Program-made: the position numbers and the translations under genes
The notes under the pieces: model-generated
The model's input: only the letters and a program-made list of their open reading frames with translations
Database searches by the model: none
What the model was told of the DNA's origin: nothing
Origin: Geodermatophilus obscurus
GTDB taxonomy: Bacteria > Actinomycetota > Actinomycetes > Mycobacteriales > Geodermatophilaceae
Reading direction: 5' to 3'
DNA length: 64,000 nucleotides
Assembly: GCF_900143215.1 (NCBI RefSeq)
Contig: NZ_FRDM01000004.1
Location: forward strand, 1 to 64,000
Shown here: piece by piece, positions 41,748 to 50,325 of the stretch
Numbering within the stretch: position 1 is the first letter of the stretch
Layout: each line of letters opens with the position of its first letter

Positions 41748-42617
41748 TCAAGGCACCCGGATGCGGCCGCGGGCGACCGGCACCACCGCGCCGCGGACGG
41801 TGGCCGCGACCGCGCGACCTCCCGAGGCGGTGACGGTGCAGGAGAGCACCGACGGCCGGCCCATCGCCTCGCCCTGGCGCACGGCGTAGGACGACGTCCC
41901 CTCCGGCGCGAGCAGGCCGGTGGCGACCAGCCAGACGCCGGTGCCGAGCGCCGCCGAGCCGGTCGCCGGGTCCTCGCCCCAGGCCAGGTCGGCGGCGAAG
42001 ACGCGGGCGCGGGCGGTGGCGGTCGCGCCGTCCCAGGAGAGCACCGAGACGCCCTCCCCCACGCCGTGCTCGCCGAGCAGCGCGGGGACCGGCGCGGCGT
42101 CGTCCACCACCTCCGGTCGGACCGCGAGGAAGCCGAACGGCAGGCCGCAGCCGGCGACGTGGGCGGGCAGCCCGACGGCGTCGGCGGCCGAGAGCCCCAG
42201 CGCCTCGGCCAGCGCGGCCGGGTCGGGGCCGTCCTCGAGGGTGGGCCGGCCGCCGGACAGCGTGGCGCCGTCGTGGTCGACCACCACGTCGACGACGCCG
42301 GCGCCGCACTCCTGGCGCAACGTGCCGGCGGGCAGCCGGCCGGCACGCACGAGCGTGTGCGCCGCGCCCACGCTCGGGTGCCCGGCGAAGGGCAGCTCGG
42401 CGTAGGGGGTGAAGATGCGCACCCGGTAGGAGGCGTCCGGCTCGGTCGGAGCGCACAGGAACGACGTCTCCGACAGGTGGAACTCGGCTGCCAGCGCCTG
42501 GCACTGGTCGGTGGTCAGGTGGTCGGCGTCGAAGACCACGGCCAGCGGGTTGCCGGCGAAGGCGCGCGGCGCGAAGACGTCGACGACCTCGTAGTCCAGC
42601 TCTCCGGGGGCGGCCAC
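41748..42617 (-). CDS. PhzF-family protein
   Basis: A 289-residue protein with the PhzF/DapF-like double hot-dog fold. Key segments are YEVVDVFAPRAFAGNPLAVV, the catalytic-glutamate region FHLSETSFLC, and FAGHPSVGAAH. The C-terminal half has GEDPATGSAALGTGVWLV. PhzF proteins are isomerases; most have unknown substrates. ATG 42617 is divergent from the MgtE-N gene, 24 bases apart. No phenazine genes are near. Confidence 0.9.
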   Translation of the reverse strand: MAAPGELDYEVVDVFAPRAFAGNPLAVVFDADHLTTDQCQALAAEFHLSETSFLCAPTEPDASYRVRIFTPYAELPFAGHPSVGAAHTLVRAGRLPAGTLRQECGAGVVDVVVDHDGATLSGGRPTLEDGPDPAALAEALGLSAADAVGLPAHVAGCGLPFGFLAVRPEVVDDAAPVPALLGEHGVGEGVSVLSWDGATATARARVFAADLAWGEDPATGSAALGTGVWLVATGLLAPEGTSSYAVRQGEAMGRPSVLSCTVTASGGRAVAATVRGAVVPVARGRIRVP

Positions 42618-42641
42618 GGCTCGACGGTAGCCTCGCTACTC

Positions 42642-43880
42642 GTGACCACGGCGACCAGGGCGTACGTCTCCCGGCTCGCCGGGCTGCCCGTCTTCGACCC
42701 CAACGGCGACCGCGTCGGCAAGGTCCGCGACGTGGTGGTGGCGCTGCGCGTGGGGACGGCGGCGCCGCGCGTGCTGGGCGTGGTCGTCGAGGTGGTCGCC
42801 CGCCGCCGCATCTTCGTGCCGATGGGCCGGGTGACCACGCTGGACCCCGGCTCGGTGGTGCTCTCCACCGGCACGCTGAACCTCAAGCGCTTCGAGCAGC
42901 GGCGCGGCGAGACGTTGGTGCTCGGCGAGCTGCTCGACCGCCGGGTGCAGATCGCGGAGTCCGGCCGGCCGGCCACCGTCGTCGACGCCGGCATGGAGCA
43001 GAACCGCACCGGCGACTGGGTGCTCTCCCGGCTCGCCGTCCAGGAGCCGGGCCGGCTGGGCCGGCGGGGTCAGCTGCACCAGCTGGCCTGGGACGAGGTG
43101 ACCGGGCTGGCCCTGCCGCAGACCGGGCAGGGCGCCGAGACGCTCATCGCCACCTACCGCGAGCTCAACGCCGCCGACGTAGCCCACGCGCTGCAGGACC
43201 TGCCGATCAAGCGGCGGCACGAGGTCGCCGAGGCCCTGGACGACGAGCGGCTGGCCGACGTGCTCGGCGAACTGCCCGAGGCCGACCAGATCACCATCCT
43301 CGGCACGCTGGAGGAGAAGCGGGCGGCCGACGTCCTGGAGGTCATGGACCCGGACGACGCGGCGGACCTGCTGGCCGAGCTGTCCAACGTCGACCGCAAC
43401 CGACTGCTGGAGCTCATGGAGCCCGACGAGGCCGAGCCGGTGCGCCAGCTGCTGCAGTACACCGAGGACACCGCCGGCGGGATCATGACCAGCGAGCCGG
43501 TGATCCTCACCCCGGACGCGACGATCGCCGAGGCGCTGGCCCGGGTGCGGGAGCCCGAGCTGTCCCCGGCGCTGGCCAGCCAGGTGTACGTCTGCCGGCC
43601 GCCGTCGGCCACCCCGACCGGCCGCTACCTGGGCCTGGCGCACATCCAGCGGCTGCTGCGCGAACCGCCGTCCACGCTGGTCAGCGGGGTGCTCGACGAC
43701 CTGGAGCCGCTGCGCCCGGAGGCGCCGCTGGCCGAGGTCACCCGCTACTTCGCCACCTACAACCTGGTCGCCGCGCCGGTGGTCGACCCCCAGGGCCGGC
43801 TCGTCGGCGCGGTGAGCGTGGACGACGTCCTCGACCACCTGCTGCCCGAGGACTGGCGCGAGCGGGCCCGCCGTGGCTGA
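42642..43880 (+). CDS. MgtE N-terminal/CBS domain protein with PRC-barrel start
   Basis: A 412-residue cytosolic protein. Residues 8-80 resemble a PRC barrel (LAGLPVFDPNGDRVGKVRDV). The MgtE-N superhelix follows (about 190-275: ALQDLPIKRRHEVAEALDDE and so on). Two CBS domains end the protein (TSEPVILTPDATIAEALARV and FATYNLVAAPVVDPQGRLVG). The membrane domain of the Mg2+ channel MgtE is absent, so it is a sensor or regulator rather than a channel. GTG 42642 is the start. It overlaps the DUF1003 gene, a pairing common in actinobacteria. Confidence 0.85.
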   Translation: MTTATRAYVSRLAGLPVFDPNGDRVGKVRDVVVALRVGTAAPRVLGVVVEVVARRRIFVPMGRVTTLDPGSVVLSTGTLNLKRFEQRRGETLVLGELLDRRVQIAESGRPATVVDAGMEQNRTGDWVLSRLAVQEPGRLGRRGQLHQLAWDEVTGLALPQTGQGAETLIATYRELNAADVAHALQDLPIKRRHEVAEALDDERLADVLGELPEADQITILGTLEEKRAADVLEVMDPDDAADLLAELSNVDRNRLLELMEPDEAEPVRQLLQYTEDTAGGIMTSEPVILTPDATIAEALARVREPELSPALASQVYVCRPPSATPTGRYLGLAHIQRLLREPPSTLVSGVLDDLEPLRPEAPLAEVTRYFATYNLVAAPVVDPQGRLVGAVSVDDVLDHLLPEDWRERARRG

Positions 43881-44403
43881 GAGCCGGCGCCTCGACGTCC
43901 CCCGCGGTGCGCGCGGCTTCGGCGACTTCCTGCGGCTGGACCCCGACGCCGTCGGCCGCTTCGCCGAGGCGATCGCCCGGTTCCTCGGCACCGGCCGCTT
44001 CCTCGCCGTCCAGACGGTGATCGTCATCGTCTGGATCGTGCTCAACGTCTTCGCCGTCCGGCTGCAGTGGGACCCCTACCCGTTCATCCTGCTCAACCTG
44101 GCCTTCTCCACCCAGGCCGCCTACGCCGCGCCGCTGATCCTGCTGGCCCAGAACCGGCAGACCGACCGCGACCGGGTGCAGGCCGAGGAGGACCGGGCAC
44201 GGGCCGCCTCGACCCGCGCCGACACCGAGTACCTGGCCCGCGAGCTGGCCTCCCTCCGCGTGGCCGTCGGCGAGCTGGCGACCCGCGACTTCATCCGCAG
44301 CGAGCTCAACCGGCTGACCGAGGAGAGCCCCGAGGACGCCGAGCGGCGCGAGCGGAAGGCCCGCAAGAAGCGCGAGGCCGCCGCCCGCGAGGCAGCCGGC
44401 TGA
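43873..44403 (+). CDS. DUF1003 membrane protein
   Basis: A 176-residue protein with two central helices (about 45-62 and 73-93) carrying the DUF1003 pattern FLAVQTVIVIVWIVLNVFAV and PYPFILLNLAFSTQAAYAAP. A charged coiled coil follows (95-176). GTG 43873 overlaps the preceding gene by eight bases. Function unknown; coupling to the MgtE-N/CBS protein suggests a divalent-cation or membrane-sensing role. Confidence 0.85.
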   Translation: MAESRRLDVPRGARGFGDFLRLDPDAVGRFAEAIARFLGTGRFLAVQTVIVIVWIVLNVFAVRLQWDPYPFILLNLAFSTQAAYAAPLILLAQNRQTDRDRVQAEEDRARAASTRADTEYLARELASLRVAVGELATRDFIRSELNRLTEESPEDAERRERKARKKREAAAREAAG

Positions 44404-44415
44404 AAGAGGGCCCCT

Positions 44416-44473
44416 GGCCCCCTTGCAGGGGCCCGACGCGAGCTCGCGAGCAGTGGGGGGCACGGGGGTCCTT
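44416..44473. repeat. Palindromic dispersed repeat, copy 4
   Basis: GGCCCCCTTGCAGGGGCCC, core GCGAGCTCGCGAGC, then AGTGGGGGGCACGGGGGTCC. It fills the space between the convergent DUF1003 and DUF4188 stops, where it could act as a terminator. Confidence 0.8.
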
Positions 44474-44475
44474 CA

Positions 44476-44946
44476 TCAGCCGGCGAGGCGGGCCGCAGCG
44501 CGGTCCAGCCGCCCGACCACCGGCCGGGGCGTGGTCGCGGCGGCCAGGCCCTGGATGGGCAGGTCGACGTAGACGCTCTCCGCCCGGGCGACCTCGTAGG
44601 TCTCGTGCCAGATGCCGACCGCGCCCGGGACCCGGCGGGCCCGTCGGTTGAACGCGGTCCACGCGGGCCGGTGTCCGCCGCCGGTGTCGGTGGCGTAGCG
44701 GTAGACGTCCTCGACGGTGCGCCAGTGCTGGACCAGCACCGGCCCCCGCCGGCCCAGCGTCATGCGGTAGCCGAGGAAGCCGGACGCGGGGTCGGCCGCG
44801 AGCTCCCGGAGCATCCGCGGCATGGCGAGGAACACCGGCAGCCAGGCGTCCGGTCGCCACGGGCGGTTGATGCCCATGCCGATCAGGAAGACGGTGAGGT
44901 CCCCCTCATGGGTGTGGGTCCAGCGACCCGGGGCGATGCCTGCCAT
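44476..44946 (-). CDS. DUF4188 protein (monooxygenase-like dimeric barrel)
   Basis: A 156-residue protein of the DUF4188 group: the start GRWTHTHEGDLTVFLIGMGI, then FLAMPRMLRELAADPASGFL, QHWRTVEDVYRYA and FNRRARRVPGAVGIWHETYE. The fold is expected to resemble small heme or cofactor-free monooxygenases. Its function is not established. ATG 44946 is divergent from a MerR regulator, with an inverted-repeat operator between them, so it is probably the regulator's target. Confidence 0.85.
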   Translation of the reverse strand: MAGIAPGRWTHTHEGDLTVFLIGMGINRPWRPDAWLPVFLAMPRMLRELAADPASGFLGYRMTLGRRGPVLVQHWRTVEDVYRYATDTGGGHRPAWTAFNRRARRVPGAVGIWHETYEVARAESVYVDLPIQGLAAATTPRPVVGRLDRAAARLAG

Positions 44947-44959
44947 GGCGTCCTCCTGA

Positions 44960-45003
44960 TTGGATAGTGCCGATACCCAAGACTAGAGAGTGGCGCTATC
45001 CAA
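44960..45003. promoter_or_regulatory. MerR-type operator between the divergent genes
   Basis: TTGGATAGTGCC (44960-44971) and GGCGCTATCCAA (44992-45003) form a 12-base inverted repeat with one mismatch and a 20-base spacer. The local AT content is higher than around. It fits a MerR site overlapping divergent promoters. Confidence 0.7.
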
Positions 45004-45018
45004 TGTCGAGGCGAATCC

Positions 45019-45633
45019 GTGCAGATCTCTGAACTCGCCCGCCGGGCCGGCGTCCCGGTCGCGACGGTCAAGTACTACCTGCGGGAGGGGCTGCTCCCGC
45101 AGGGCGAGCTGACCGGCGCCACCCGCGCCCGGTACCGCGAGGAGCACCTGGAGCGGCTGCGGCTGATCCGCGCCCTGCTCGGGCCCGGCGGCCTCTCGGT
45201 GGCGCGGGCGCGCGCCGTGCTGGCCGCCGTCGACACCCCCGGCACCTCCGTGCACGCGGCCCTGGGAGCCGCCCATCGGGCGCTGCCGGGCGTCGGAGCC
45301 GAGGAGGCGGCCGACCTCGAGCAGGCCCGCGCCGTCCTGCGGCGCCGAGGGTGGCGCGTGGCGGCGGACTCCCCTGCCCTCCTCGCGCTGGCCGGCGCCC
45401 TCGAGGCCCTGCGCGCCGCCGGTGCCGCCCCGACCGACGAGCTGCTCGACCGCTACGCCGAGGCCGCCGCCCGGATCGGGGAGCAGGACGTGGCCGAGGT
45501 GCCGACCGGTTCCGTGGCCGAGGCCGTCCGCTTCGTGGTGGTCAACACGGTGCTGCTCGAGCCGGTGCTGCTGGCGCTGCGCCGGCTGGCCCAGGAGGAC
45601 GCCTCCCGCCGCCGCTTCCCGACCGACTGCTGA
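45019..45633 (+). CDS. MerR-family transcriptional regulator
   Basis: A 204-residue regulator. The N-terminal winged helix is clear: ISELARRAGVPVATVKYYLR then EGLLP, and RYREEHLERLRLIRALLG. The C-terminal effector domain is helical, with no metal-binding cysteine cluster (one Cys at the very end), so a small organic effector is more likely than a metal. GTG 45019 starts 15 bases after the operator. It probably controls the DUF4188 gene and itself. Confidence 0.9.
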   Translation: MQISELARRAGVPVATVKYYLREGLLPQGELTGATRARYREEHLERLRLIRALLGPGGLSVARARAVLAAVDTPGTSVHAALGAAHRALPGVGAEEAADLEQARAVLRRRGWRVAADSPALLALAGALEALRAAGAAPTDELLDRYAEAAARIGEQDVAEVPTGSVAEAVRFVVVNTVLLEPVLLALRRLAQEDASRRRFPTDC

Positions 45634-45637
45634 GCGG

Positions 45638-46240
45638 TCAGCCGAGCAACGCGGCCAGGACGGCGAGACCACGGCCGGCCAGCCAGGTCGCGGGTGCGAG
45701 CAGGACCACCGCCCACAGCCGGGTGCGCCCGTCCCGCGGCAGGACGGCGGCGAGCAGCGCGGCCGCGACGACGTCGGCGACCGCCTGCACCGGGTGCGCC
45801 GCGGCATCCGTGAGGACCGCTCCCCCGGCCAGCACGATGCCCGCGGCACCGGCGAGCAGCGCGCCCGGCAGCGGGCCGGGACGCCGGGTCGCCCACTGCA
45901 CGGCCGCCGCCACGGCCGGCACCGCGGTGGCCGACAGCAGCAGCCAGGCGACCAGCAGCCGGTTCCAGCCGAAGCCGAGGACCAGCGCCGCCCACGCGTA
46001 GTACGCCACGCTCATCGCGGCGAAGAACACCGCTGTGCGGGCTGCGGCGACGCGCACCGTGGGAGCCGCCCCGCCGAGCAGCGCGACGGCGAGCACCCAG
46101 GCCGCCGGGTAGCTGCCGAGGTCGGCGGCCCAGCGCAGCCCCGACTCGTCGGCCGCCTTGGCGAGCGCGCCCGCGACCGGTCCGAGGCCCGCGCAGACCG
46201 GCAGGGCGGGGGTCCGCGCGCGGTTCCGGGTCGGCTGCAC
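45638..46240 (-). CDS. Polytopic membrane protein (DUF6518-like)
   Basis: A 200-residue protein with about six hydrophobic helices (for example WVLAVALLGG, TAVFFAAMSVAYYAWAALVL, VQAVADVVAAALLAAVL). The order GALAKAADESGLRWAADLGS then a helix is like DUF6518 proteins of actinobacteria; that name is from memory. Function unknown. GTG 46240 is chosen. The frame is open further upstream through a 55-base copy of the azlD 3' end, which I take as a duplication scar and not as native coding sequence. It converges on the MerR gene with only four bases between. Confidence 0.6.
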   Translation of the reverse strand: MQPTRNRARTPALPVCAGLGPVAGALAKAADESGLRWAADLGSYPAAWVLAVALLGGAAPTVRVAAARTAVFFAAMSVAYYAWAALVLGFGWNRLLVAWLLLSATAVPAVAAAVQWATRRPGPLPGALLAGAAGIVLAGGAVLTDAAAHPVQAVADVVAAALLAAVLPRDGRTRLWAVVLLAPATWLAGRGLAVLAALLG

Positions 46241-46294
46241 GACGGTGATCCTGCGGGGCGGCCGGGAATTCGAGCCGCCCGCCGCGCCGGATCG

Positions 46295-46349
46295 GCCGGC
46301 GAGGACGTGCACCAGCGCCCCGCTCGCCCCGGCCAGCACCAGGACGACG
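46295..46349. repeat. Direct repeat copy A (azlD 3' end)
   Basis: Fifty-five bases identical to 47231-47285, same orientation, 936 bases apart. In copy B they encode the last residues of AzlD (LAGASGALVHVLAG). Confidence 0.9.
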
Positions 46350-46454
46350 GGAAACGGCGCGCGGCTGGTTGCTGTCGGACCCCCGCTCTACCGTCCCCAT
46401 CCGAGGAGGACCCCACGTCCAGCGCCGGTCGACCGTCCACCGGGCGTGGGGACG

Positions 46455-46949
46455 ATGACGATGCGCAGGACGCACACCGTGGTGCCGTCGCCGATCGGCC
46501 CGCTGACCGTCGTCCGGGACGAGGACGGCGCGCTGGTACGGCTGGCGATGTCGCCTCCGGGCGCACTCGAGGCGGACGCGCTCGGTGAACGGGCCGACGC
46601 GGGGTTCGAGGACGTCGCGCGCCAGCTCGCCGAGTACTTCGCCGGCGAGCGGACCGCCTTCCACCTGCCCGTGCGACCCGTCGGCAGCCCGTTCGAGCTG
46701 GCCGTGTGGGCCGAGCTGACCCGCATCCCGTACGGCGGAACCCGCTCCTACGGGTACGTCGCCGCAGCGGTCGGCGAGCCGGGCGGCGCCCAGGCCGTCG
46801 GCGCGGCGAACGGGCGGAACCCGATCGCGGTGGTGGTGCCCTGCCACCGGGTGATCGGCGCCGACGGCAAGCTGGTCGGGTTCGGCGGAGGGCTACCCCG
46901 CAAGCGCTTCCTGCTCGACCTGGAGCAGCGCGCGGACCGGCTGTTCTGA
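46455..46949 (+). CDS. ogt: Methylated-DNA-protein-cysteine S-methyltransferase
   Basis: A 164-residue DNA repair protein that takes the methyl group from O6-methylguanine in a suicide reaction. The active site PCHRV (Cys130) follows the helix GAANGRNPIAVVV. The helix-turn-helix RIPYGGTRSYGYVAAAVG is intact. ATG 46455 is used; GTG 46446 would add three residues. The gene lies between the two 55-base direct repeats, so recombination between them would delete it. Confidence 0.95.
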   Translation: MTMRRTHTVVPSPIGPLTVVRDEDGALVRLAMSPPGALEADALGERADAGFEDVARQLAEYFAGERTAFHLPVRPVGSPFELAVWAELTRIPYGGTRSYGYVAAAVGEPGGAQAVGAANGRNPIAVVVPCHRVIGADGKLVGFGGGLPRKRFLLDLEQRADRLF

Positions 46950-47226
46950 CCTGCGGCGGAGCCGTTCGAGGCGATGGTGCGGCGCCACGATGGGGCCTCC
47001 TGGTCGTGGATCAGCGGCTCCGGGTGCGGTGGTGCCGGTACGCCGAGCTCCTCCAGGCCAGCGGGTTGGGTCGTCGTGACGCCCCCGTCGGCGTCCTGTC
47101 CGGTCGGCCCGGGACCGGTCGGCGCGCCGACGGGGCACGAGCTGAGCACCGTGGCCCGGCGTCCGCGACATCCCGGCCGCGTCTCCCACGACGTGGCCTG
47201 ACCCGCTGCCGGCCGGCCGCGCCGGG

Positions 47227-47544
47227 TCAGCCGGCGAGGACGTGCACCAGCGCCCCGCTCGCCCCGGCCAGCACCAGGACGACGATGAACGGCGCCCGCA
47301 GCGCCAGCGCCAGCGCGGCGACCGCCAGGCCGGCCAGCCGCCCGTCGACGACCAGGTCCGGGCCGGAGGTGGCCGCCTGGACGGCGACCAGCGCGGCCAG
47401 CAGCGCCGCGGGGACGAACTCGACGACGCGGGTCACCCACGGGTGCTCGACCCAGGCCGCCGGCACGGACAGGCCGGCCAGCTTCAGCAGGTAACAGCCC
47501 ACCGCCGCCACCAGGACGACCGTCCACAGCGACCCGCCGCTCAC
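47227..47544 (-). CDS. azlD: AzlD-family branched-chain amino acid exporter subunit
   Basis: A 105-residue membrane protein with three to four helices, the small subunit of the AzlCD branched-chain amino acid export system. The pattern WTVVLVAAVGCYLLKLAGLS, VEFVPAALLAALVAV and APFIVVLVLAGASGALVHVL is that of AzlD. GTG 47544 overlaps the AzlC stop (GTGA). Its last 55 bases are duplicated at 46295. Confidence 0.88.
   Translation of the reverse strand: MSGGSLWTVVLVAAVGCYLLKLAGLSVPAAWVEHPWVTRVVEFVPAALLAALVAVQAATSGPDLVVDGRLAGLAVAALALALRAPFIVVLVLAGASGALVHVLAG
47231..47285. repeat. Direct repeat copy B (in azlD)
   Basis: The coding copy of the 55-base repeat described at 46295-46349; it covers the azlD 3' end except for the stop codon. 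Confidence 0.9.
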
Positions 47545-48233
47545 CGGACCACCTCCTCGCGCCGCGGCCGGCCCGCCAGCGCCACGGCGACGACGGCCGC
47601 CACCACCTGCACACCGGCCGGCACGGCCGGGGTGAGCAGGAGCGCGACGACCGCCCCGCCGACGGCGACCCGCCGCTGCACCGCCGCCTCGGGGAACGTG
47701 CGCTGCAGCCGTGGCCACAGCAGCGCGAGGAACGCGGCAGGGACGACGGCGTCCAGCGCGGCCTGGGCCGTGCCCCCGAGCCCGGAGGCGCCGAGTGCGC
47801 CGAGCACCGTGGTCAGGTTCCAGCCGACGTAGATGGTCGCCCCGGTGGCCCAGAACGCCAGCCGGCCCAGCTCGCGGTCCGGAGCGGCGACGGCCATCGC
47901 GGTGGTCTCGTCGATGACCCAGTGCGCGGCGCCGGCCCGGCGGAGCACGCCGCGGGGGGCGAGCAGCGGGGCCAGCCGCACGCCGTAGACGGTGTTGCGG
48001 GTGCCCAGCAGCAGGGCGCTGCCGATGGCGGCCGGCCCGCTGCCGCCGGCGCCCAGGACGCCGACCAGGGCGAACTGCGAGGCGCCGGTGAACATCAGCG
48101 CGGAGAGCACCAGCGCCTGCCAGACGTCGAGGCCGGCGGCGTCCGCGGCCGCGCCGAAGGCCACCCCGTAGAGGCCCACCGCCAGGCCCAGCCCGACGGC
48201 GTCGCGGAGGGTGGCGGTGCGGGCGGCGGACAC
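47541..48233 (-). CDS. azlC: AzlC-family branched-chain amino acid exporter subunit
   Basis: A 230-residue polytopic protein, the large subunit of AzlCD. The family pattern is clear: a start DAVGLGLAVGLYGVAFGAAA, ALMFTGASQFALVGVLGAGG, LGTRNTVYGVRLAPLLAP and HWVIDETTAMAV. GTG 48233 fits the family N-terminus; longer upstream frames are shadows. It is coupled to azlD. The 320 bases upstream (48234-48554) hold no gene I can support and contain its promoter and that of the divergent mrp gene. Confidence 0.9.
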   Translation of the reverse strand: MSAARTATLRDAVGLGLAVGLYGVAFGAAADAAGLDVWQALVLSALMFTGASQFALVGVLGAGGSGPAAIGSALLLGTRNTVYGVRLAPLLAPRGVLRRAGAAHWVIDETTAMAVAAPDRELGRLAFWATGATIYVGWNLTTVLGALGASGLGGTAQAALDAVVPAAFLALLWPRLQRTFPEAAVQRRVAVGGAVVALLLTPAVPAGVQVVAAVVAVALAGRPRREEVVR

Positions 48234-48554
48234 GGCAGCGAGGCTAGCCAGGCGGACGGCCCGGCTCCGCACCCCTCCGAGGCGGTGCGCCGGCAGGTCG
48301 CCGGGTCGCGGTCCGATGGTGGGGGCGTGACCTCCGCGCCTCCGCCGCGGCGCCGGCTCACCGTCGAGCGGCCCGGTGGACGTCGTCCGCGACCGTGCCG
48401 GCGGGCTGACCGCTCGGCTGAGCAGTAGATCACCCTCCGCCCGACGGCCGATCCGCGTGACGGCCGTACAGTGGCAGGAGGCCCGTGAACGCAGGTCACC
48501 GCCGCTCCTCGGCGGACCGGACCGGGTCCCCCGTCGAAGGAGACAGCCGCAACG

Positions 48555-49706
48555 ATGTCCGCCCCGATGACCGGCGTGCCGGCGCTCGACGCCGTCAACG
48601 CCGCCCTGGCCACCGTCCAGGACCCGGAGATCAACCGTCCGCTCCCCGAGCTCGGCATGGTCAAGGACGTGCAGATCGGTGCCGACGGCACGGTCCGCAT
48701 CGAGGTCTACCTGACCGTCTCCGGCTGCCCGATGCGCGAGACGATCACCAACCGCGTCACCCAGGCCGTGTCCGCCGTCCCCGGTGTCACCTCGGTGCAG
48801 GTCGGGCTGGACGTCATGAACGACGAGCAGCGCGCCGAGCTGCGCAAGACGGTGCGCGGCACCGACGCCCCCGACCCGGTCATCCCCTTCGCCCAGCCGG
48901 GGTCGCTGACCCGCGTGTACGCCGTCGCCTCGGGCAAGGGTGGCGTCGGCAAGTCGTCGGTCACGGTGAACCTGGCCGCCGCGCTGGCGAAGAAGGGGCT
49001 GTCGGTGGGCGTCGTGGACGCCGACATCTACGGCCACTCGGTGCCGCGGATGCTCGGGGTCGACGACAAGCCGACCCAGGTCGACAACATGATCATGCCG
49101 CCGCAGGCCTACGGCGTGAAGGTCATCTCGATCGGCATGTTCACCCCTGGCAACACCCCCGTGGTGTGGCGCGGGCCGATGCTGCACCGCGCGCTGCAGC
49201 AGTTCCTCGCCGACGTGTGGTGGGGCGACCTCGACGTCCTGCTGCTGGACCTGCCGCCCGGCACCGGCGACGTGGCGATCTCCATCGCCCAGCTGCTGCC
49301 CAACGCCGAGATCCTCGTGGTGACGACGCCGCAGCTGGCCGCCGCCGAGGTCGCCGAGCGGGCCGGCGCCATCGCCACGCAGACCCACCAGCAGGTGGTC
49401 GGCGTCATCGAGAACATGTCCTGGCTCGAGCTGCCCGACGGCTCCCGCATGGAGGTCTTCGGCTCCGGCGGCGGCGCGACGGTCTCCGACGCGCTGACCC
49501 GCACCCTCGGTGCCCGGGTGCCGCTGCTGGGCCAGATCCCGCTGGACACCCGGGTCCGCGAGGCCGGGGACGCCGGTGCACCGGTGGTGCTGGCCGACCC
49601 CGAGTCCTCCGCGGCGCAGGAGCTGGCCAGGATCGCCGACGGCCTGGCCACCCGCCAGCGCGGCCTGTCGGGCATGTCGCTGGGGCTCACCCCGGTCCGT
49701 CACTGA
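48555..49706 (+). CDS. mrp: Mrp/NBP35-family iron-sulfur carrier ATPase
   Basis: A 383-residue P-loop protein that binds and hands on Fe-S clusters. The N-terminal MIP18-like domain (about 8-88) precedes the deviant Walker A G127-K-G-G-V-G-K-S134, then VVDADIYGHSVPRML. The Mrp motif LLLDLPPGTGDVAI and IENMSWLELPDGS follow. The CxxC motif near the C-terminus of many Mrp proteins is absent, as in other actinobacterial members. ATG 48555 is used. A strong terminator follows. Confidence 0.93.
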   Translation: MSAPMTGVPALDAVNAALATVQDPEINRPLPELGMVKDVQIGADGTVRIEVYLTVSGCPMRETITNRVTQAVSAVPGVTSVQVGLDVMNDEQRAELRKTVRGTDAPDPVIPFAQPGSLTRVYAVASGKGGVGKSSVTVNLAAALAKKGLSVGVVDADIYGHSVPRMLGVDDKPTQVDNMIMPPQAYGVKVISIGMFTPGNTPVVWRGPMLHRALQQFLADVWWGDLDVLLLDLPPGTGDVAISIAQLLPNAEILVVTTPQLAAAEVAERAGAIATQTHQQVVGVIENMSWLELPDGSRMEVFGSGGGATVSDALTRTLGARVPLLGQIPLDTRVREAGDAGAPVVLADPESSAAQELARIADGLATRQRGLSGMSLGLTPVRH

Positions 49707-49715
49707 GCCGACCTG

Positions 49716-49754
49716 CACAGAGGCCGGTGTCCCGTCGGGACACCGGCCTCTGTG
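49716..49754. terminator. Terminator after mrp
   Basis: A perfect 18-bp stem (49716-49733 with 49737-49754) and a three-base loop, ten bases after the stop. Confidence 0.92.
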
Positions 49755-49862
49755 CTGTCGTGGCCGTCGGCGGGCCCGGAGGGTCCCCGGCGGGTGCGAC
49801 GGTGGGCTCGGCTCAGCAGGGGGACGGCTCCTGGCCGCGGTGTCGGCCGGTAGGCCGACGTA

Positions 49863-50225
49863 CTACGTCGCGTCCGGGTCGAACGGGGGCGGGGCGGAGG
49901 AGTTCCGCGTGCGCGCGGCGGCGGCCGCCACCGTGGTCGCGGCCGTGGCCCCGGCGGCCGGCCGGGGCGCGTCGTCGTCGGCGAGCAACTGGTTCTTGAG
50001 GAAGGTCCGCGGGTGGTACTGCCGCAGGTCGAGGTCGCGCAGCTTGGCGAGGTCGTCGCCCAGCGACTCGTCGACCTGGGCCCGGACGCCGGTGATCGCC
50101 GTGCGCACCTTCTTCAGCCCGGCGGCGGCGTCCTTGGCGAGGTCGGGCAGCCGGTCGGGTCCGAAGATGAACAGCGCGGCCAGCGCGAGGACGAAGATCT
50201 CGCCCCAGCCGATCGAGTCGAACAC
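49863..50225 (-). CDS. tatB: Twin-arginine translocase subunit TatB
   Basis: A 120-residue Tat component. An N-terminal membrane helix (MFDSIGWGEIFVLALAALFI) is followed by the FGPDRLPDLAKDAA hinge and an amphipathic helix, then a disordered Ala/Pro-rich tail. ATG 50225 is used. It is the last gene of the sigE-rseA-htrA-tatB cluster, an order conserved in actinobacteria. A Tat substrate (multicopper oxidase) is encoded at 61132. Confidence 0.92.
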   Translation of the reverse strand: MFDSIGWGEIFVLALAALFIFGPDRLPDLAKDAAAGLKKVRTAITGVRAQVDESLGDDLAKLRDLDLRQYHPRTFLKNQLLADDDAPRPAAGATAATTVAAAAARTRNSSAPPPFDPDAT

Positions 50226-50325
50226 GCGCTGGCTCCTCTCCTCGTGCGCACGGTCCGGCCGTCGCGCGTGACCAGCGTAGGCAGCGCGCCCGTCGTCGTC
50301 AGTGCCCCGATGTGGGGGTCCTCTC

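Noticed and set aside
48326-48427. A 33-codon GTG frame between azlC and mrp
   Set aside because: Arg/Pro-rich with no ribosome site; probably promoter DNA.
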